From Rhynchosporium graminicola (Eukaryota; Ascomycota; Leotiomycetes; Helotiales; Ploettnerulaceae): 64,000 bases of DNA. Made by a program: the position numbers and the translations under genes. Position 1 is the stretch's first letter. Each line of letters opens with the position of its first letter. The notes under the pieces were generated by a model, which did no database searches, had not been told where the DNA came from, and saw only the letters and a list, made by a program, of their open reading frames with translations. This document shows positions 1 through 12,364 of the stretch, one piece after another. The DNA is taken from contig FJUW01000027.1 in the NCBI GenBank assembly GCA_900074885.1, forward strand, positions 186,001-250,000. The letters are read 5' to 3'.

Positions 1-3000
1 TATAGCCTCTTATAATCCTTTGCTCCCTCCTATAGGTAGTTATAGAGCTTAAATAGTAACTAACTAGTTAGTAGATAGTTATCTCGGAATTTCTATCTCC
101 TAATAGTTATTTTATTATAGATTCTGATAGTTTATTATAATAGGAGTCTAAGTTAGTCTATAAATAAGAACTAAAGTGCTATGATATTATATTTAGACTT
201 CTTACTAAATAGATTCCTTTTCTCTAGATCACTAAAGTACTCTATCTACTGATTCGTAAACTAATTAATTAGGCTCCTTTAAAACCTCTTAATCCTTTAG
301 TTTTTAGTAGATATACTAAAAGCTAATACTTTACTAGTAGGAAGACCTAGCTTTTTAGTACGCCGGAAAGTAAGCTAGATAGCTCCTAATATCTTTATCT
401 CCTAACCTTTATCTGCACGTGTAGCTTTTAGAAAACTAAATTCCTTAACTATATATAAGAAGAATCTACTAATAGTAATCTAGATTCTGTTACTATAGCT
501 GATAAAACAACTTAGAACTCGGCGATTATAGCTATCTATAATACTATAGATCTAGAACCTAAATCGACTGAGTTTATTATACTTATTAAGAGACTAAATT
601 CAGTTTAGTCCTTTAACTATAAAGCGCTGCCGGAGTCTAAGACTATTTAAAGTATATAACTATACTATAATAAGGTCTAGCTTAATTAAGATCTCCCTTA
701 TAGTATTTCTTAGTAATATTATATAGTAATAAATCCGAAGGTATATTTTAACTTTCTAGTATCCTAATTAAGTAAGAAGTATACTTTTCAAATCATGAAG
801 TATAATTCTAGTAGTAAGTTCTCTTACTTGAGGTATAAGTATAAGGGTTATATTCCGGTAGCTAAGCTTTTAGTATTCCCTGATCCGGCGAAGTTACTAA
901 TCTTATAGCTTAAGATAGCTATGAAATTTATTCAAATATCAGAGTATATTCTTATATTTAATATTATTATAATATAAGCTAGAAATAGTATAGAGAAGTG
1001 CTTTATCCTTTAAGTGCTTGTAGTACTTCTTAGGAGTATTACCCTATAACTCTAACCTCCGGTAGTAGGTTGCCTTTCTATTTATAAATTAGACTAAGTT
1101 ATATTACTATAAGGTATTACTATTTAGAAGACTACTTACGAAGTATTTAAGCTTTTCTCTACTATAATCCTTATTACTTCTTTTATATTAAGGTCTCTTT
1201 CAAAGTAGAGATTATATATCTTATTTTTATAACTATCCTAAACTACCTAAGAAATTAGTAGTAGTATATTAGAAGAGTATAAGTATTAGGTAAAAAGAGA
1301 GAAAGAAGGATATAATTAGTTAAGTAAAGAGATTTTTAGAGGAGTAGTAAATAGATATTTAGAGTTTATTCTAGTAAGTAAGCGTTACTATTTACTATTA
1401 CTCCTAGAACTTCAGACTTACTCTAAACTCTATATCTCTAGATTATTCTACTTTATAGTAAAACTAAGAGAAGACTCCTACTAGCTTAAAAGAGTCGAAC
1501 TAGTGCAGAACTACTTTATGAGTGCTGTATCCTTCGTCTAAATAGTAACTCTTTTTCTATAAATATAATATATATTAGAAGCTATTTTTCTATTAGTAAA
1601 ATATACTATAAATAAAAGGAAAGAGTAATACTTTTAAAGCAAGAAACTAGAAAGGCCTTAGTAGCTTCTTAAAGAGCTTTAATAGCAGAAGACTAGAATC
1701 TCAAGTCTGACTTAAAATCTTAGGTAACCTTACGAACTAGGCGTTAGAATAGAAGCTTTCTGAGGAGGAGGTTATAGCTTTTCTGAAATAGTCTGATTTC
1801 TCGTAATACTTTTATTATTTATAGTTAGTTATATTACTATTAAGTATTACTATTAGAATCCTGAGTACTTACTACTAGATAGTAGCTTCCGGACTATTAA
1901 ACTAGGCTTCGTAATACTATAAGCTCCTATCTTCTCAGGATTAGCCTTATATGCTTATTTACGCTTATCCTAAGTAGTAATTTTTTCAGCTAAGGTAAGC
2001 TTTATAGGTAGGTTGAATTTTCTAGTACTCTTCTTTTTAGGAGAAAGTACTAAAGCATCTGTATTCTTAGGTTTTTTCATAGTAGCTTTAGAGTATACTA
2101 TCTTAACTATAAGCCTTTATTAGTATTAGTACTATTACTATTAGGTATTACTATATAGGGTATAACTTACCGGGAGGAGGTTATAGGAGTACCTAGTTTT
2201 TAGAAGTTTAGAATTTCCTAGCTAAAAGGCTATTTATATATTTATAAATAACAATAACTTATTAGTATAAGTATTAAGTAAATAAATAAAGGAAAGTATA
2301 TAGAGTAAATATAAGCGAGTTATATAAATATAAATCTATTATAAGTACGCTTTCACTTTAAAATAAATAACTACTTTTCCTACCGGACTAAAATAACTTC
2401 TTCTTCTACTGAACTAAAACTAGTAAGTGATCTTTCCCCTTCTATATCTATTCAGTCTTAATAGTAATATAGTATAGTAATAGACTATAATTACAATTCC
2501 CTTTAAATAAATAAAATACCTATTACTATACTAACTTTCGATAAGCGCTAAGATACTATTAAGGCAGATACTTAACTCTAGATTAAAGTAGCTAATAATA
2601 CTAAGAGATAAGTAAGTAACTATCTTTACTACTATTCGTAGCTTCTCTAATATTTCTTTAGGCCTTATATCGTACTTATACTACTATAAAGAAGCAGAAG
2701 GGTTTTAAAGACCTTCTAGATAAGGAGAAGAAGAGCTTATAGAATAAGGCTAAGGCTAGAGCTCTAGCTAAGAGGGCTAAAGCTAGTAAGAAGTATAATA
2801 ATTTAGTTATAGGGTACTTAGATATTAAGAATAAGTAGTTAGAGTTAGTTCTTAAGGAGGAGAAACCTATAAGAAAGAAAGTACTAAGAGTTAGAAATAA
2901 AGTAAGTTCTATTATTATTACTTATTAATATTTATTCTAATAATAATTTAGCGAAAGAGAAAAGCTAGAGAGCTTAAGGAAGATAATAATATCAATAATA

Positions 3001-3500
3001 AGTTAGCTTCTAGTATTAGAGGTTCCTTTAAGAAAAACTTAGAGCTTCTAATTAAGAGATTAGAAATAAAGATTATTAAGGAAAGTAATAAGAAATATAA
3101 AGCTAAGAAGAAGGAGATAGATACTTTTATAAAAGATATTACTAGTCCTAAAGCTATAGAGGAATTTTATACTAGAGATAAGGAGATTAATATTAAGGAA
3201 GATAACTATAATAGTAATAATATTCTAGTTAAAGTCTCTACTAATAAAGAAGAAGAAGATAATAAAGAGGAGTTCTCTAAGTAGAAGGAATTTATTATTA
3301 TAGATTAAGAGGAATAAGTTCTTTACTTCCTTTATTATTATAATACTATTAATTGAACTTCTTTAAAAAACTAAACTACTCCTTATTACTATCTGCTATT
3401 ACTACATGATCTGAAAAGTCCCTGATTTAAAAACGTAGTTATTTTTATTAATAGTTATTAATATTCTAGTATTCCTAGGTTTTAGTATTCCTGGGTTTTC
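1..3500. repeat. AT-rich, RIP-degraded repeat block
   Basis: The composition is strikingly AT-rich and dominated by TA, AT and TAG steps. In the first several hundred bases the dinucleotides CA and TG are almost absent, while CG still occurs. This is the mark of repeat-induced point mutation (CpA to TpA) acting on a transposon-like repeat. No reading frame survives. At about 2725-2920 the plus strand reads as a lysine- and alanine-rich stretch broken by TAG codons, which may be the tail of a ruined transposase or retroelement protein, but no family can be named. Composition returns to normal near 3480-3540. No terminal repeats were recognised, so the element type is unknown. Confidence 0.8.
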
Positions 3501-4021
3501 CCCGTGGAAAAAAGTCTAATTGCAAGTTGAGATATGTATTCACTAAAACCCGCTATACAGTTTGCACTTACTTAGGTTTAGGTTTTAAGGATTGAGGTTT
3601 ATTTAATTCTAACTACGCTGTCTTGCTACGTGCGCTTTTCGGCCTCCCTTTGAATACCAAAGGTTTATACTAATAATATAGAAGGAAATAGCTAACTAAT
3701 ACATAGATTAAGAGCTGGCTTAGGGAGCCGAGTCCCTCAAACTTATGAACTACTTTTGTGCCTTAAATGGTTGACTAGCATTCATTATACAAGCTGGAGT
3801 TTGTGACAGTATCAAGATGTGACAGTATCCAGACCTCAATCAAGCAAAACGTGACGCGTTGTAAGGACTTGATGCACTTTCCCATGATAAGAAGTTCGTG
3901 ATCGGTGTGGTCTTAGGGTCTCACACGACGTTGGTAGGGTCACCCTGATTTCGCTCCGACTCTGCCAGGCACTAGTCCTTCAATGCCGCGTCGTCACATG
4001 AGCAACTACCGACCTAACCAC

Positions 4022-4047
4022 GACAACGACAACAACAACAACAACAT
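4022..4047 (+). repeat. (CAA/CGA)n run just upstream of the kinase-like start codon
   Basis: A short run of ACAACGACAACAACAACAAC-type repeats ends two bases before the ATG at 4050. An upstream ATG at 3998 reads through it and stops at once in TAG at 4055-4057, so it is not the start. Such CAA-rich leaders are common in fungal 5' UTRs. Confidence 0.5.
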
Positions 4048-4049
4048 CA

Positions 4050-5657
4050 ATGTCTAGCGGCCACAGCCCCATATCCGGTCCTCTGGCGGTCAACAAGAAG
4101 AGGCAGCATGATAGCGAAGATGATGATGACTACAATACCTCCGGGAGCACCATGAAGAGAAGATCCTCAGAGCACTTGGAACCGAAAAACAATTCGAAGC
4201 CGAAGTCTAGGACCGTTGCTCCTCTTCAAAATATGAAGTTGGGGCTGAATGCTGCACACCAGCTCATCGTGACGAGCTCTTCGCAGGCCGGTGAATGTAG
4301 CGACCACGCCGAATCCGCATCCGAATCTCTTCCTCGAAACAAGGTGGCTCAGCGGGTGCTCGATGAGGGCGATACCTACAGTGCTAGCAGTGAGTTTGTG
4401 CAAAAAGACGATAGGCGTGTGGGTAATCACAAGGACTGCACAGTTTCTGGCCTTCCGAACAAGTCTTCATCAGATCATAGGGGTGATATCAAACCCCAGT
4501 CCTCGCAGGATGTTGGGTATGACAACGACACCGGGAACTCCGAATTGCTTCCTCAAAATGAGGAGGAAGACAGCAGAATGCAAGTACTCCCTCGCTTTCG
4601 CAAGATGATGACGAGCGACTCTCTCAACAAGAAGGCCATCAAAGATGTTCCTTGCCACAGTACCTTCCGTTCTCCCTCATCTACATGCCACAGCCAAGAA
4701 GTCATCCCAGTCGCCCAGCAATATCGACACTTGTCTATTCCAACAACTGAACCTAAATCGGGGTCCTCAAGTGCACCGCGGAGTCTCCTTCAAAAGGTCC
4801 TCTCAAGGTCGGGGGCATCGATCCCGCTCAAGCAATTTAGCTTCAGGGAAGATGAGATCGAGTTTGTTGATATCATTGGCGAGTCATTTGAGGAAGAATG
4901 TCATGCCAGAATGTTTCGCATTACCGCTGGTGGGAGAAATTTTGCTCTCAAAGTGGCAAGTATACGCAATTCCATGCAAATCTTGTTCACTGCTAAGATC
5001 ACTATGATATAGCACAAGTACTGGGAGAGTGATATGTCCCAGTCCCTTTCGCAATACCCTCTTCCCAATCAGCGCTTTGATCACGAATCGACTACATATG
5101 CGCGCACCGCACATCTCCAAGATCTACCTACGTCTCCGGTCCCCAAATGCTACGGATATGTAGAGTTGACAAAAATACCACAAGCCCGTTCTCGACACCA
5201 ACGGAATCCCTTTCGTTCAACTTGGTTTTCTACTGCTGCGTATCTGGATTTCCTTATTCAAGAAGAAGATCGTCGAGGTACCGAGAATCAGCAAAGGAAA
5301 CGCTATTTCCGGGACAAGCCTCCATCTGCGTGTATTCTACGTGGAATCGTCCTCGAGGAGATCCCTTCTGGCAGTCTAGAGCGCAGAACTCTTTCTCATC
5401 CGTCCAAACTGATTAACTCGGGGCGGGAGAGCCTCGCTCGTCTTCACGAGTGCGGTGTGACACACGGTGATGTTGGCGACCTACGCCATGCTCTCGTTGC
5501 AAAATCAGGACGGGTGGTTTGGGTTGGGTTTGCCAATTCTTATGCTTACAGGCAGGGAGCGCTGCAAAAATTTTCTAAGCGGGCTGAAACAGAGATGCGT
5601 CTTTGGGATTCTTTGTTTGTAAAGCGGCGCCCACGGCCAAGGAAACAACAGGCATAG
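4050..5657 (+). CDS. Fungal protein-kinase-like (pseudokinase type) protein, two exons
   Basis: Two open segments in the same frame (4050-4952 and 5013-5657) join across a probable 60-nt intron at 4953-5012 to give about 515 aa. The intron ends in GATATAG and holds a TGCTAAG branch-like site. The better-looking donor GTATAC at 4960 would shift the frame into a stop, so the GTGGCA donor is preferred. Residues 1 to about 260 are low-complexity, Ser/Asp-rich. The C-terminal part has kinase-like landmarks: FALK (the VAIK-like lysine), PKCYGYVEL, then HECGVTHGDVGDLRH and GRVVWVGFAN. The last two correspond to the catalytic HGD and DF(G) regions of the large fungal kinase-like family. GF replaces the expected DF, so catalysis may be lost. 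Substrate and role are unknown. It lies next to the RIP block. Confidence 0.6.
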
Positions 5658-6734
5658 GGTCAGGCTGTAAGCGCTCGAAATCCGCGTGGTGTTACTACGC
5701 CTGTGTCCAGAAACCGGCAATCAAATAATACGATTATCAAGCTATCAAATAAATTAAAGGTTAACCCCTGCCTCTATAGCATGCTCTCAATGTCCCGGTG
5801 ATGATTCAACTGGGTTATCCCTTTCAAATGTGGAATTGAGTTGAGATAGTACTTATAGTGAACTAGATAAGTAGTAGGGTATGGATATTGATATAATATC
5901 TGCTTCGGAAAAAAAGATATTTATAAAGAACGACCGCGCGTGAGTATGAGCGCACTTACAGAAGATCTAAAACTAGATCCATTATTAGCGGGGGCGTCGT
6001 CGGTGTATAGTATAGGATGGAAAAGTCTTCCGTGGCCACAAGTGTCTACTAGTATTCAAGACGCTAAACTGGACATTTGGCATATTCGAGTGCAACATAA
6101 GGAAGGGGAAGTGTGGGGTGATGTTCATGAAGAGAGAACAATCGGCCAAGATCATAGAATGTTAGAAGGGAAACTGCCAAACTCGATTTGTGATAGGAAG
6201 TTAGGCATTGCTCTGGGGAGATTGTTCTCTTGAACTAATATACTGGCTCACGATGAAAATCACGTTCAGGCAAAGCCTAGTTTTGTGCCTCTGCATTTGC
6301 AACTGTATCAAATTTGTAGCTGTTCGTTGAGATCGGGAATGCCTTTCTCTGAGAGGACCGCATATTACCAGCTTGCGTTCTAAGCAGTTAGCGATGCCGA
6401 GTAAAACTGCTCTGAATGACGATCGCGAGGTGAATGTTTACATACCAACTTCTGACCCTGCAATTGATCAACCACACTTATCGCGTTGCTCAATCGCTGG
6501 TTTAATCCTGAGTCAAGCGCTCTTGAGCTTCCATTTTCACGGTTCTTACGATGTCTAGATAACCGTGGCAGAAGAGAAGTGACCGAGCAAACGGCCTACG
6601 ATTCAATCGCACTTTCTTCCACGGCCTGCCCTTCATACTGAAGAGGAAAAAATCTACGAATTGTGGCAAAAGTCGCGGAAGTCCCGGCAGGAATTCGCGA
6701 GACTGAGTGCTCTTACAATTTCCGGTATCTGTAT
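5658..6734. other. Intergenic, no supported gene
   Basis: The sequence includes an AT-rich patch at about 5840-5920. A 97-codon plus-strand frame at 5940-6233 has no recognisable motif, and I do not support it as a gene. Confidence 0.5.
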
Positions 6735-9128
6735 CTATTTCCTGACTAACTTCTTCCATATTACTCTGAATCTGTCCCTTGTTCCCTTTCTTTCCTTCGA
6801 ACGCTCTTTGGTGTCCTTCTTCGCCACCTCTCCGACTATAGTATCGCCGGGTACAGTCTCGGCGACTGTGATTGGGACAGCGACAGACATTGTAACCCTA
6901 TCTCGTGGACATGGGGCATCGGAAACACAAGACGACATTAGCTCTTCTTCCGTAGATTGGCTTGCTGAAGCTGATATGAGTGTAGATGACGACTGGGATC
7001 TAGACAAGCTGGCGACTTCCGAAAAGTCGAAGCTGTCAGGAGCTTCATCTGCCTGTACGACGACATCCTCTGAGGCCTCAGGAAAGTCTCTTCGGACGGC
7101 TCCAAGGCTCGGTAATCTTGCAAGGGCGATTTCCTCCAGGATCGACATCTTCTTCAGCTGGTCGCTGCTCATGAGATGCTTCTTTTCGTGAAAAGCCTCG
7201 ATCGCTAGTAGCAAGGTGGCTTTCAGAGTGTAGTTGGCATCGTTCCCGCCGACATGGAAGCTCTCTGGCCATCGATCGACGTCCATTCCAAGCTTTCTAC
7301 ATAACCCTTGCAGCGTTGAATCGAAGAGTTTTTTGGTTGGACGGCAATCGACACAGCATTCATAATCTGGCCCCAAATAAACACTACACATCAGTGCATG
7401 CGTGCAGACTACTGCCGAGATACCGGTGTCCAGGTCGAATTTCAGATGTCGAAGTATCTCTAGCTCGACCTAATATTATTCACTATTAGCCCACTTGTTC
7501 TGGTATTTTTTCGTCAAAGACGACGGCCAGAGTTTTATGGACGCAGCGAGTGCGCTTCAGATTTCTGATGTCTGGCGATACATGAATAAGCTTGAGATCG
7601 ACTAACCTGAGCGGAATGAGCTATCAAAACATTGTTCCGACTTCGGTCAATTAGGGAATTGAGTTTCGTAGAAAGGCTGTCTATGGTTGTATACTCGGTC
7701 TGACCGAACCTGAAGAAGTAATCCTTCCATGCCGGTTGACTTGCGCGCTTATGTGGTAGAGCCGTAGAGAAATTGAATCCGCGAATAAGCTCTTCGACGG
7801 GTACCTATTGATCGGTTAGCTTTTCTAAACATGGCTTGATCCCGAGAACCGATCGCATCGCCGCCAAATATGATGGATTATTTTTACTAACCGTGTTAGA
7901 ATCGAGGAGCTTGGTGTCCAATACGCTCACTCCCATTTCTGTCTCGAGTCGAATTGGCTGAGATGCCTGGACCCCGTCCAAAAGACGCTCTGTGTTCTCA
8001 AAGTCAATTGAGATGAGGACTACATCCTTAAATCTATCTTCTTCGGTATGGCCGTTTTGCCCGAAACCAAGACACTGTCTCACTGCTGGTAAAGTATTCT
8101 TAAGAATTTTGTCTTTGTAGCGGTGTCTCTCCAGTCTATCCTCGGCCGGATGTTGGTACTTTTTAGGCTGAGGATTGTGTGAATTGGACGGCTTTAACTT
8201 TGGAACTTGGGGGCAGGGCGTGGCATCTTGAGCGAACATTCTCTTTCTGAGTCTCCTGCGTTGCCCCTTGCTGAGACCTTTCTCGACAAGAGGTTTTGAT
8301 TTGGAAGGGACGGCACAGTTTGCGGTATTCTGAACTCAATGTCAGCCGGATATCTTTCCATCCCAAACAAAGGCTTTTATCCTGGAAAGCATTGCAAAGT
8401 CTTCGGCTCTTTGTAAATGCGTTGTTAACGACACGTAGCTTCGTCACTTGTTCCTTGCTTGGCTCGAGATTTCGATTAGGTGGGATCTGGCGTGCTTGTT
8501 GAGCGTTACTTGGAAGAGTCGCAACAGTCGGCGAAACAGAACTGCTGTTAGACGCAGTTGATAGACCTGGCTTGACGACAGTAGCTGTTACTACTGAACT
8601 TTGACTCGTAATGGGTGATGGCAGAGAATTCATCAACGGGACACCATCATAAAGTGAGTCAAATCTGCGTTGCTCTTTCGCTGACAGCTGTGCGCGAAGA
8701 TCTCGAAGTCCAGTAACAGCCTTTGCTACCGCTATCCATTGTTTGTCGTCGATTTGAAGCGTCGGAGCATCTGATATCTTATTGGTAGCTGGTGAAACAT
8801 CTTTGGTAGAGTGAGCGCAAGTAATGTTGAGCTGCATTATAGGGCCGCCTTGGGGGAATCGTCGCACAGACGGGAGTCCAAGGCAGCTCGGGACATTGAT
8901 TATTGAAGCAATCCGTTCACTCATGACAGCGTCTGTACGATCGACAAGAATCTTCAATGCCTGTAAGATCGAACATCGAGATAGTTGCATTGCTGTGTAT
9001 CGTTTCGATCGCAGGTCTTGAGTCGATGTAGGCAGGCAGACTTTTGGCCCGGCACCAAAGACCATGAAAGATGGAAAGAATGACATTGGGTCCAACGGTA
9101 TTGGGTTATTGTTAATATAGGGAGGCAA
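6735..9128 (-). CDS. Gfd2/YDR514C-like nuclease-fold protein, four exons
   Basis: The minus-strand model has exons 9128 to about 8448, 8329-7892, 7804-7607 and 7469-6735. Introns 2 and 3 are clear: 7891-7805 (GTTAGT ... GCTAACCGATCAATAG) and 7606-7470 (GTTAGT ... GCTAAT...TTAG). The first acceptor is CTGACATTGAGTTCAG at 8330; its donor is uncertain (8447 or 8432, both in phase). The protein is about 683 aa. The C-terminal half carries signatures of the Gfd2/YDR514C-like RNase H-fold family: VVLISIDFEN (the acidic DxE motif), METGV-type strand ETEMGVSVLDTKLL, NNVLIAHSAQVELEIL, and HVGGNDANYTLKATLLLAI. The N-terminal third is unrecognised and Ser/Thr-rich in places. A short basic stretch GQRRRLRKRMF precedes the domain. 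Function is inferred from fold only; yeast Gfd2 is linked to mRNA export. The start at 9128 is the first Met of the open frame and an upstream exon cannot be excluded. Confidence 0.68.
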
Positions 9129-12100
9129 GAGTTCTTCGATATTATCTGTATTGTTTAGGAATCTTATCAGGGCAAAGTGAAAGCTAGAGAGGAAGCTAGC
9201 TATAGAATTATTAGCACAGTCCAGATTCCAATTCGACTAAAGCCAAAATAAGAAAGTTAAGCGACGACTACGCGAAGCCAATCCAGAACCAAACTTCGGT
9301 AGTACTTATTTTATGAATATTTTCTTCAATGACGTGAGAAGCGTTACTACAAGGAACTTAGTCCTCGGGAAGACCCTCGGAGCCTGTAGTATTGCACATA
9401 AATTCCTAGCTTGCTCAATGTGAGGTAAGCAGCCTCGAATTACGGGTACTACTTGAACGCCCCAAAGACAATACAATCACATGATAGCATCCTAATTCCT
9501 CGTGACTGCAATCGTCCAGATTTCATCCGAAGCGGATTTGGTTTCCCCAGGCTGTATTTAGTCAGTGCCTTTTTACGGGATCGTCTAGGGGACCGTCTCG
9601 ACCCCCGATCATTTGGATCTTGCATCGAACCCCTCTCAATTGTGGATACTCGAACAGTCGATAGTCACATAGTCCATTCTAAACGCTCTTCTTCATCTCC
9701 CAAATCTTCTCTCACAATATTTTCCGATGTTTTAGTCTTATCTTCATTCGTTGGGTTTTCTGCAAGAGCTGTTCCTAGTATTAGATCAAAGCTCCTCATC
9801 CCCCTCTTCTCCTTCCTCCTGTCGTCTTATTTCTGATTTTGCCCAATCAGGAAACCAGAACTCGCTCTGAGAGGCCGCTTTGGTCTCTCTTGTCGCCAGG
9901 ATGTCAATATGGATAGCCGCGGGAGGAAATACCCAGACAAATAAACCGGCACTCCCACAGGTGCAGAAATTACAGACTACAATCCATGTATTATCCTACT
10001 TTATTAGATTAGCTCCAATCCACATTATTCAATCCGCCACCACCTAATGACAGCCAGCAGCTGTCGCTTCATGAGCTGCCGCACATCGTACATTCTCTAA
10101 AGACTGGACTACAAGCTTCCGAAATTCGAGACGTATCGTCAGCGTTCATTATCAAGCATATGATCGCTCACCGGTAACTCTGAGCCTGAAGGATAAGTCG
10201 CTCTTCTTATGCCCATCCGTGTCACACGTTTTCCCGACATAATAAAGCTCTCATGAACTCTTTTGATATGGCCCGACGTGCTTTCCACGAAGCAAAGCTT
10301 TCGTCTTTCATAAAATCTCTGTGATCCTGATAATTACTTTCAACGGTGCACTTTTCATTCTCATCTGCTAAGAAATCATATTCAGGCACAGAAGTCACAG
10401 GACGAAGGCCGGATAAGGCACCAAGTCGCCATGGACTGCGTTCAGGACGTCTTCGATAACTGGCAGTGCGTAGGGTATGATATGGACTTTGGATCTGCGA
10501 AAGTGTGCGTATTGGTAGGCACAAAGGGCAGCAGTCGACGAGCGTTCAAGTATGCCACCGACATGTTCAGAGACGTAGAGGTCATGTATCAATGTCGTAC
10601 GGTGATCAGGAGTGACGAAGAGGACTTCGCACTGGCAATAATTTTACAATATGAACCAGTTTTCGATTCTCTAGCCTTCAGTGGTAGCGTTCGAGGTGCT
10701 CCATCTGAATACACTTATATGTCCTTGGTGAGAGATGTGGAAGTGATCCCCTTTCAAGTCATTGGGAAATGTGGTCTGGGAGAAAGAGGGAAAACTTTCA
10801 CAGTTAGAAAGAAGAGAAAGAAACAGGGCAATGCTCTACAAACACTTGCTTGATTTTAGAGCTCTGGCAGTCTTCCACGATATGCTGTCTCTCAACGATC
10901 TATCTAGCCATAACCACCCTTCCTCATTCCCTCACCGACCCATCAGATACCAACGAAGAGCGTCCTCACAGCCAATGCAATCGACCCGGCTCTAAACTCC
11001 AGTGTTACTCTCTCCTGAATATCCGATCTGGTTCTCATTCTCACTCATACTCCAGTTCCACCTCCAGACCTTGCAGCATTCAAGCACAACCCAAGAAACA
11101 GACAGACACTTTCCAACCGCATCCCACACCCCAAGATCCGCAGGATACTGTAGAAAGCCATCCTGGAATTCACGCGTCTGGTTCTGCTGCGATGCGATAT
11201 ATTTCATCGCGTACCTCGTGATTACTAAGTCCGTAAGTAGTAGAGTTGGTTGGCTTAGACGAGGATATTGGAGAGGATCGGGGTTTAGCTGTCGAGGAAA
11301 GATCAAAGAGGAAAGATCAAAGAGGGACCTGGGACGGATCATGTAACTCTGCGGATCTCCAAGACCGAGTGGTCCAATGCAGGGGAAGAAGAATCAAGTT
11401 GGATGATGATGAGGAGATATTCTTGGCGCTGCAGAAGAATCAAAACGCCATCTCACCCGCGTCCTCCCATCCGTGGTCTCGGCATCTATTGGCCGGAGCT
11501 GAATTGGCTCCTCCTAGTCTATGAGAAAAGATATAGCTGAATTCCCAGAAATGGCTGCCTGTAATCCTTTGAAAAGAGACGCAGATTCAGAACCAAAAAG
11601 AGATCTGCTGCCTCTATGGAACTTTGTCGGCTATTGTTTGGGAACGACGAGCAAGCAAGCTAGATGCCAACAAAGGGCCGAGGTGGCATCAGAATCTGGA
11701 GACACGTCTCTGGGGCTCATCATATGTTCTATCCCCTGGGAAACGGCAGCAGGCGGGATGAAGCATAGACAGAAGGGAGACAGGAGGATGCCATGATCTC
11801 GAAAATTTCCTTTCCTCGTTCTACGTACGAAACGACTCGGAGTCTGTATGCCCAACCCGGAACGACACGATTCTTTCAATTGAATTTTACATCAATGCTG
11901 CTGTACTCCAGAGCAGTACGCATCTTCATGCATCGACGAGCCATGATCCAGCTCCTCCTTCATCGGCCGACTGATGGTGGTGTTTCTAGATGTTTGGGTC
12001 TGGCTTTCGCTTATTGGCCCAGGCTGACTTGCCAAGAATCCGGTGCGAGGAGCTGCCACTGATCTTCCTAGTCCCTTGGTCCCATGCATGTTCCAGTTTC

Positions 12101-12364
12101 GTTAAATGGAGAGTGTTTTCCGGATAGTTCTAATAATCAGTCAGCCCAAAATTCGCGGCATGAAGCTTTATAACGTTGAAATAGTAGGGATGAACGACTT
12201 GCATGGATACATCTAGTAATTACGACGTTTCCCTAAGCGATGTTTATAAACAAGCCGCAAGCGAGAATCATGAGCAGAAAGCATCGTCAGAACTCATCAT
12301 AACATCTGTTCAATATTGTACATATTCTACACGTTTTGCATCGAAAGGTTGAAGCGAATGCTAC
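9129..12364. other. Long intergenic region with only unsupported frames
   Basis: There are several frames of 80-140 codons on both strands (for example 9453-9836 plus, 10431-10853 plus, 10222-10524 minus, 10992-11342 minus). None shows a domain, and opposite-strand frames overlap each other. The minus strand at 10592-10222 reads as moderately protein-like in two frames without a usable intron to join them, so a decayed or unrecognised gene is possible. A 14-bp unit GAGGAAAGATCAAA is repeated twice in tandem at 11294-11321. Confidence 0.4.

Noticed and set aside
5940..6233. 97-codon plus-strand frame
   Set aside because: No domain, no splice context, and it lies next to AT-rich DNA; likely chance.
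9453..9836. 127-codon plus-strand frame
   Set aside because: Ser/Arg-rich with no motif; C/T-rich strand bias explains the absence of stops.
10431..10853. 140-codon plus-strand frame
   Set aside because: Overlaps equally plausible minus-strand frames and shows no recognised domain.
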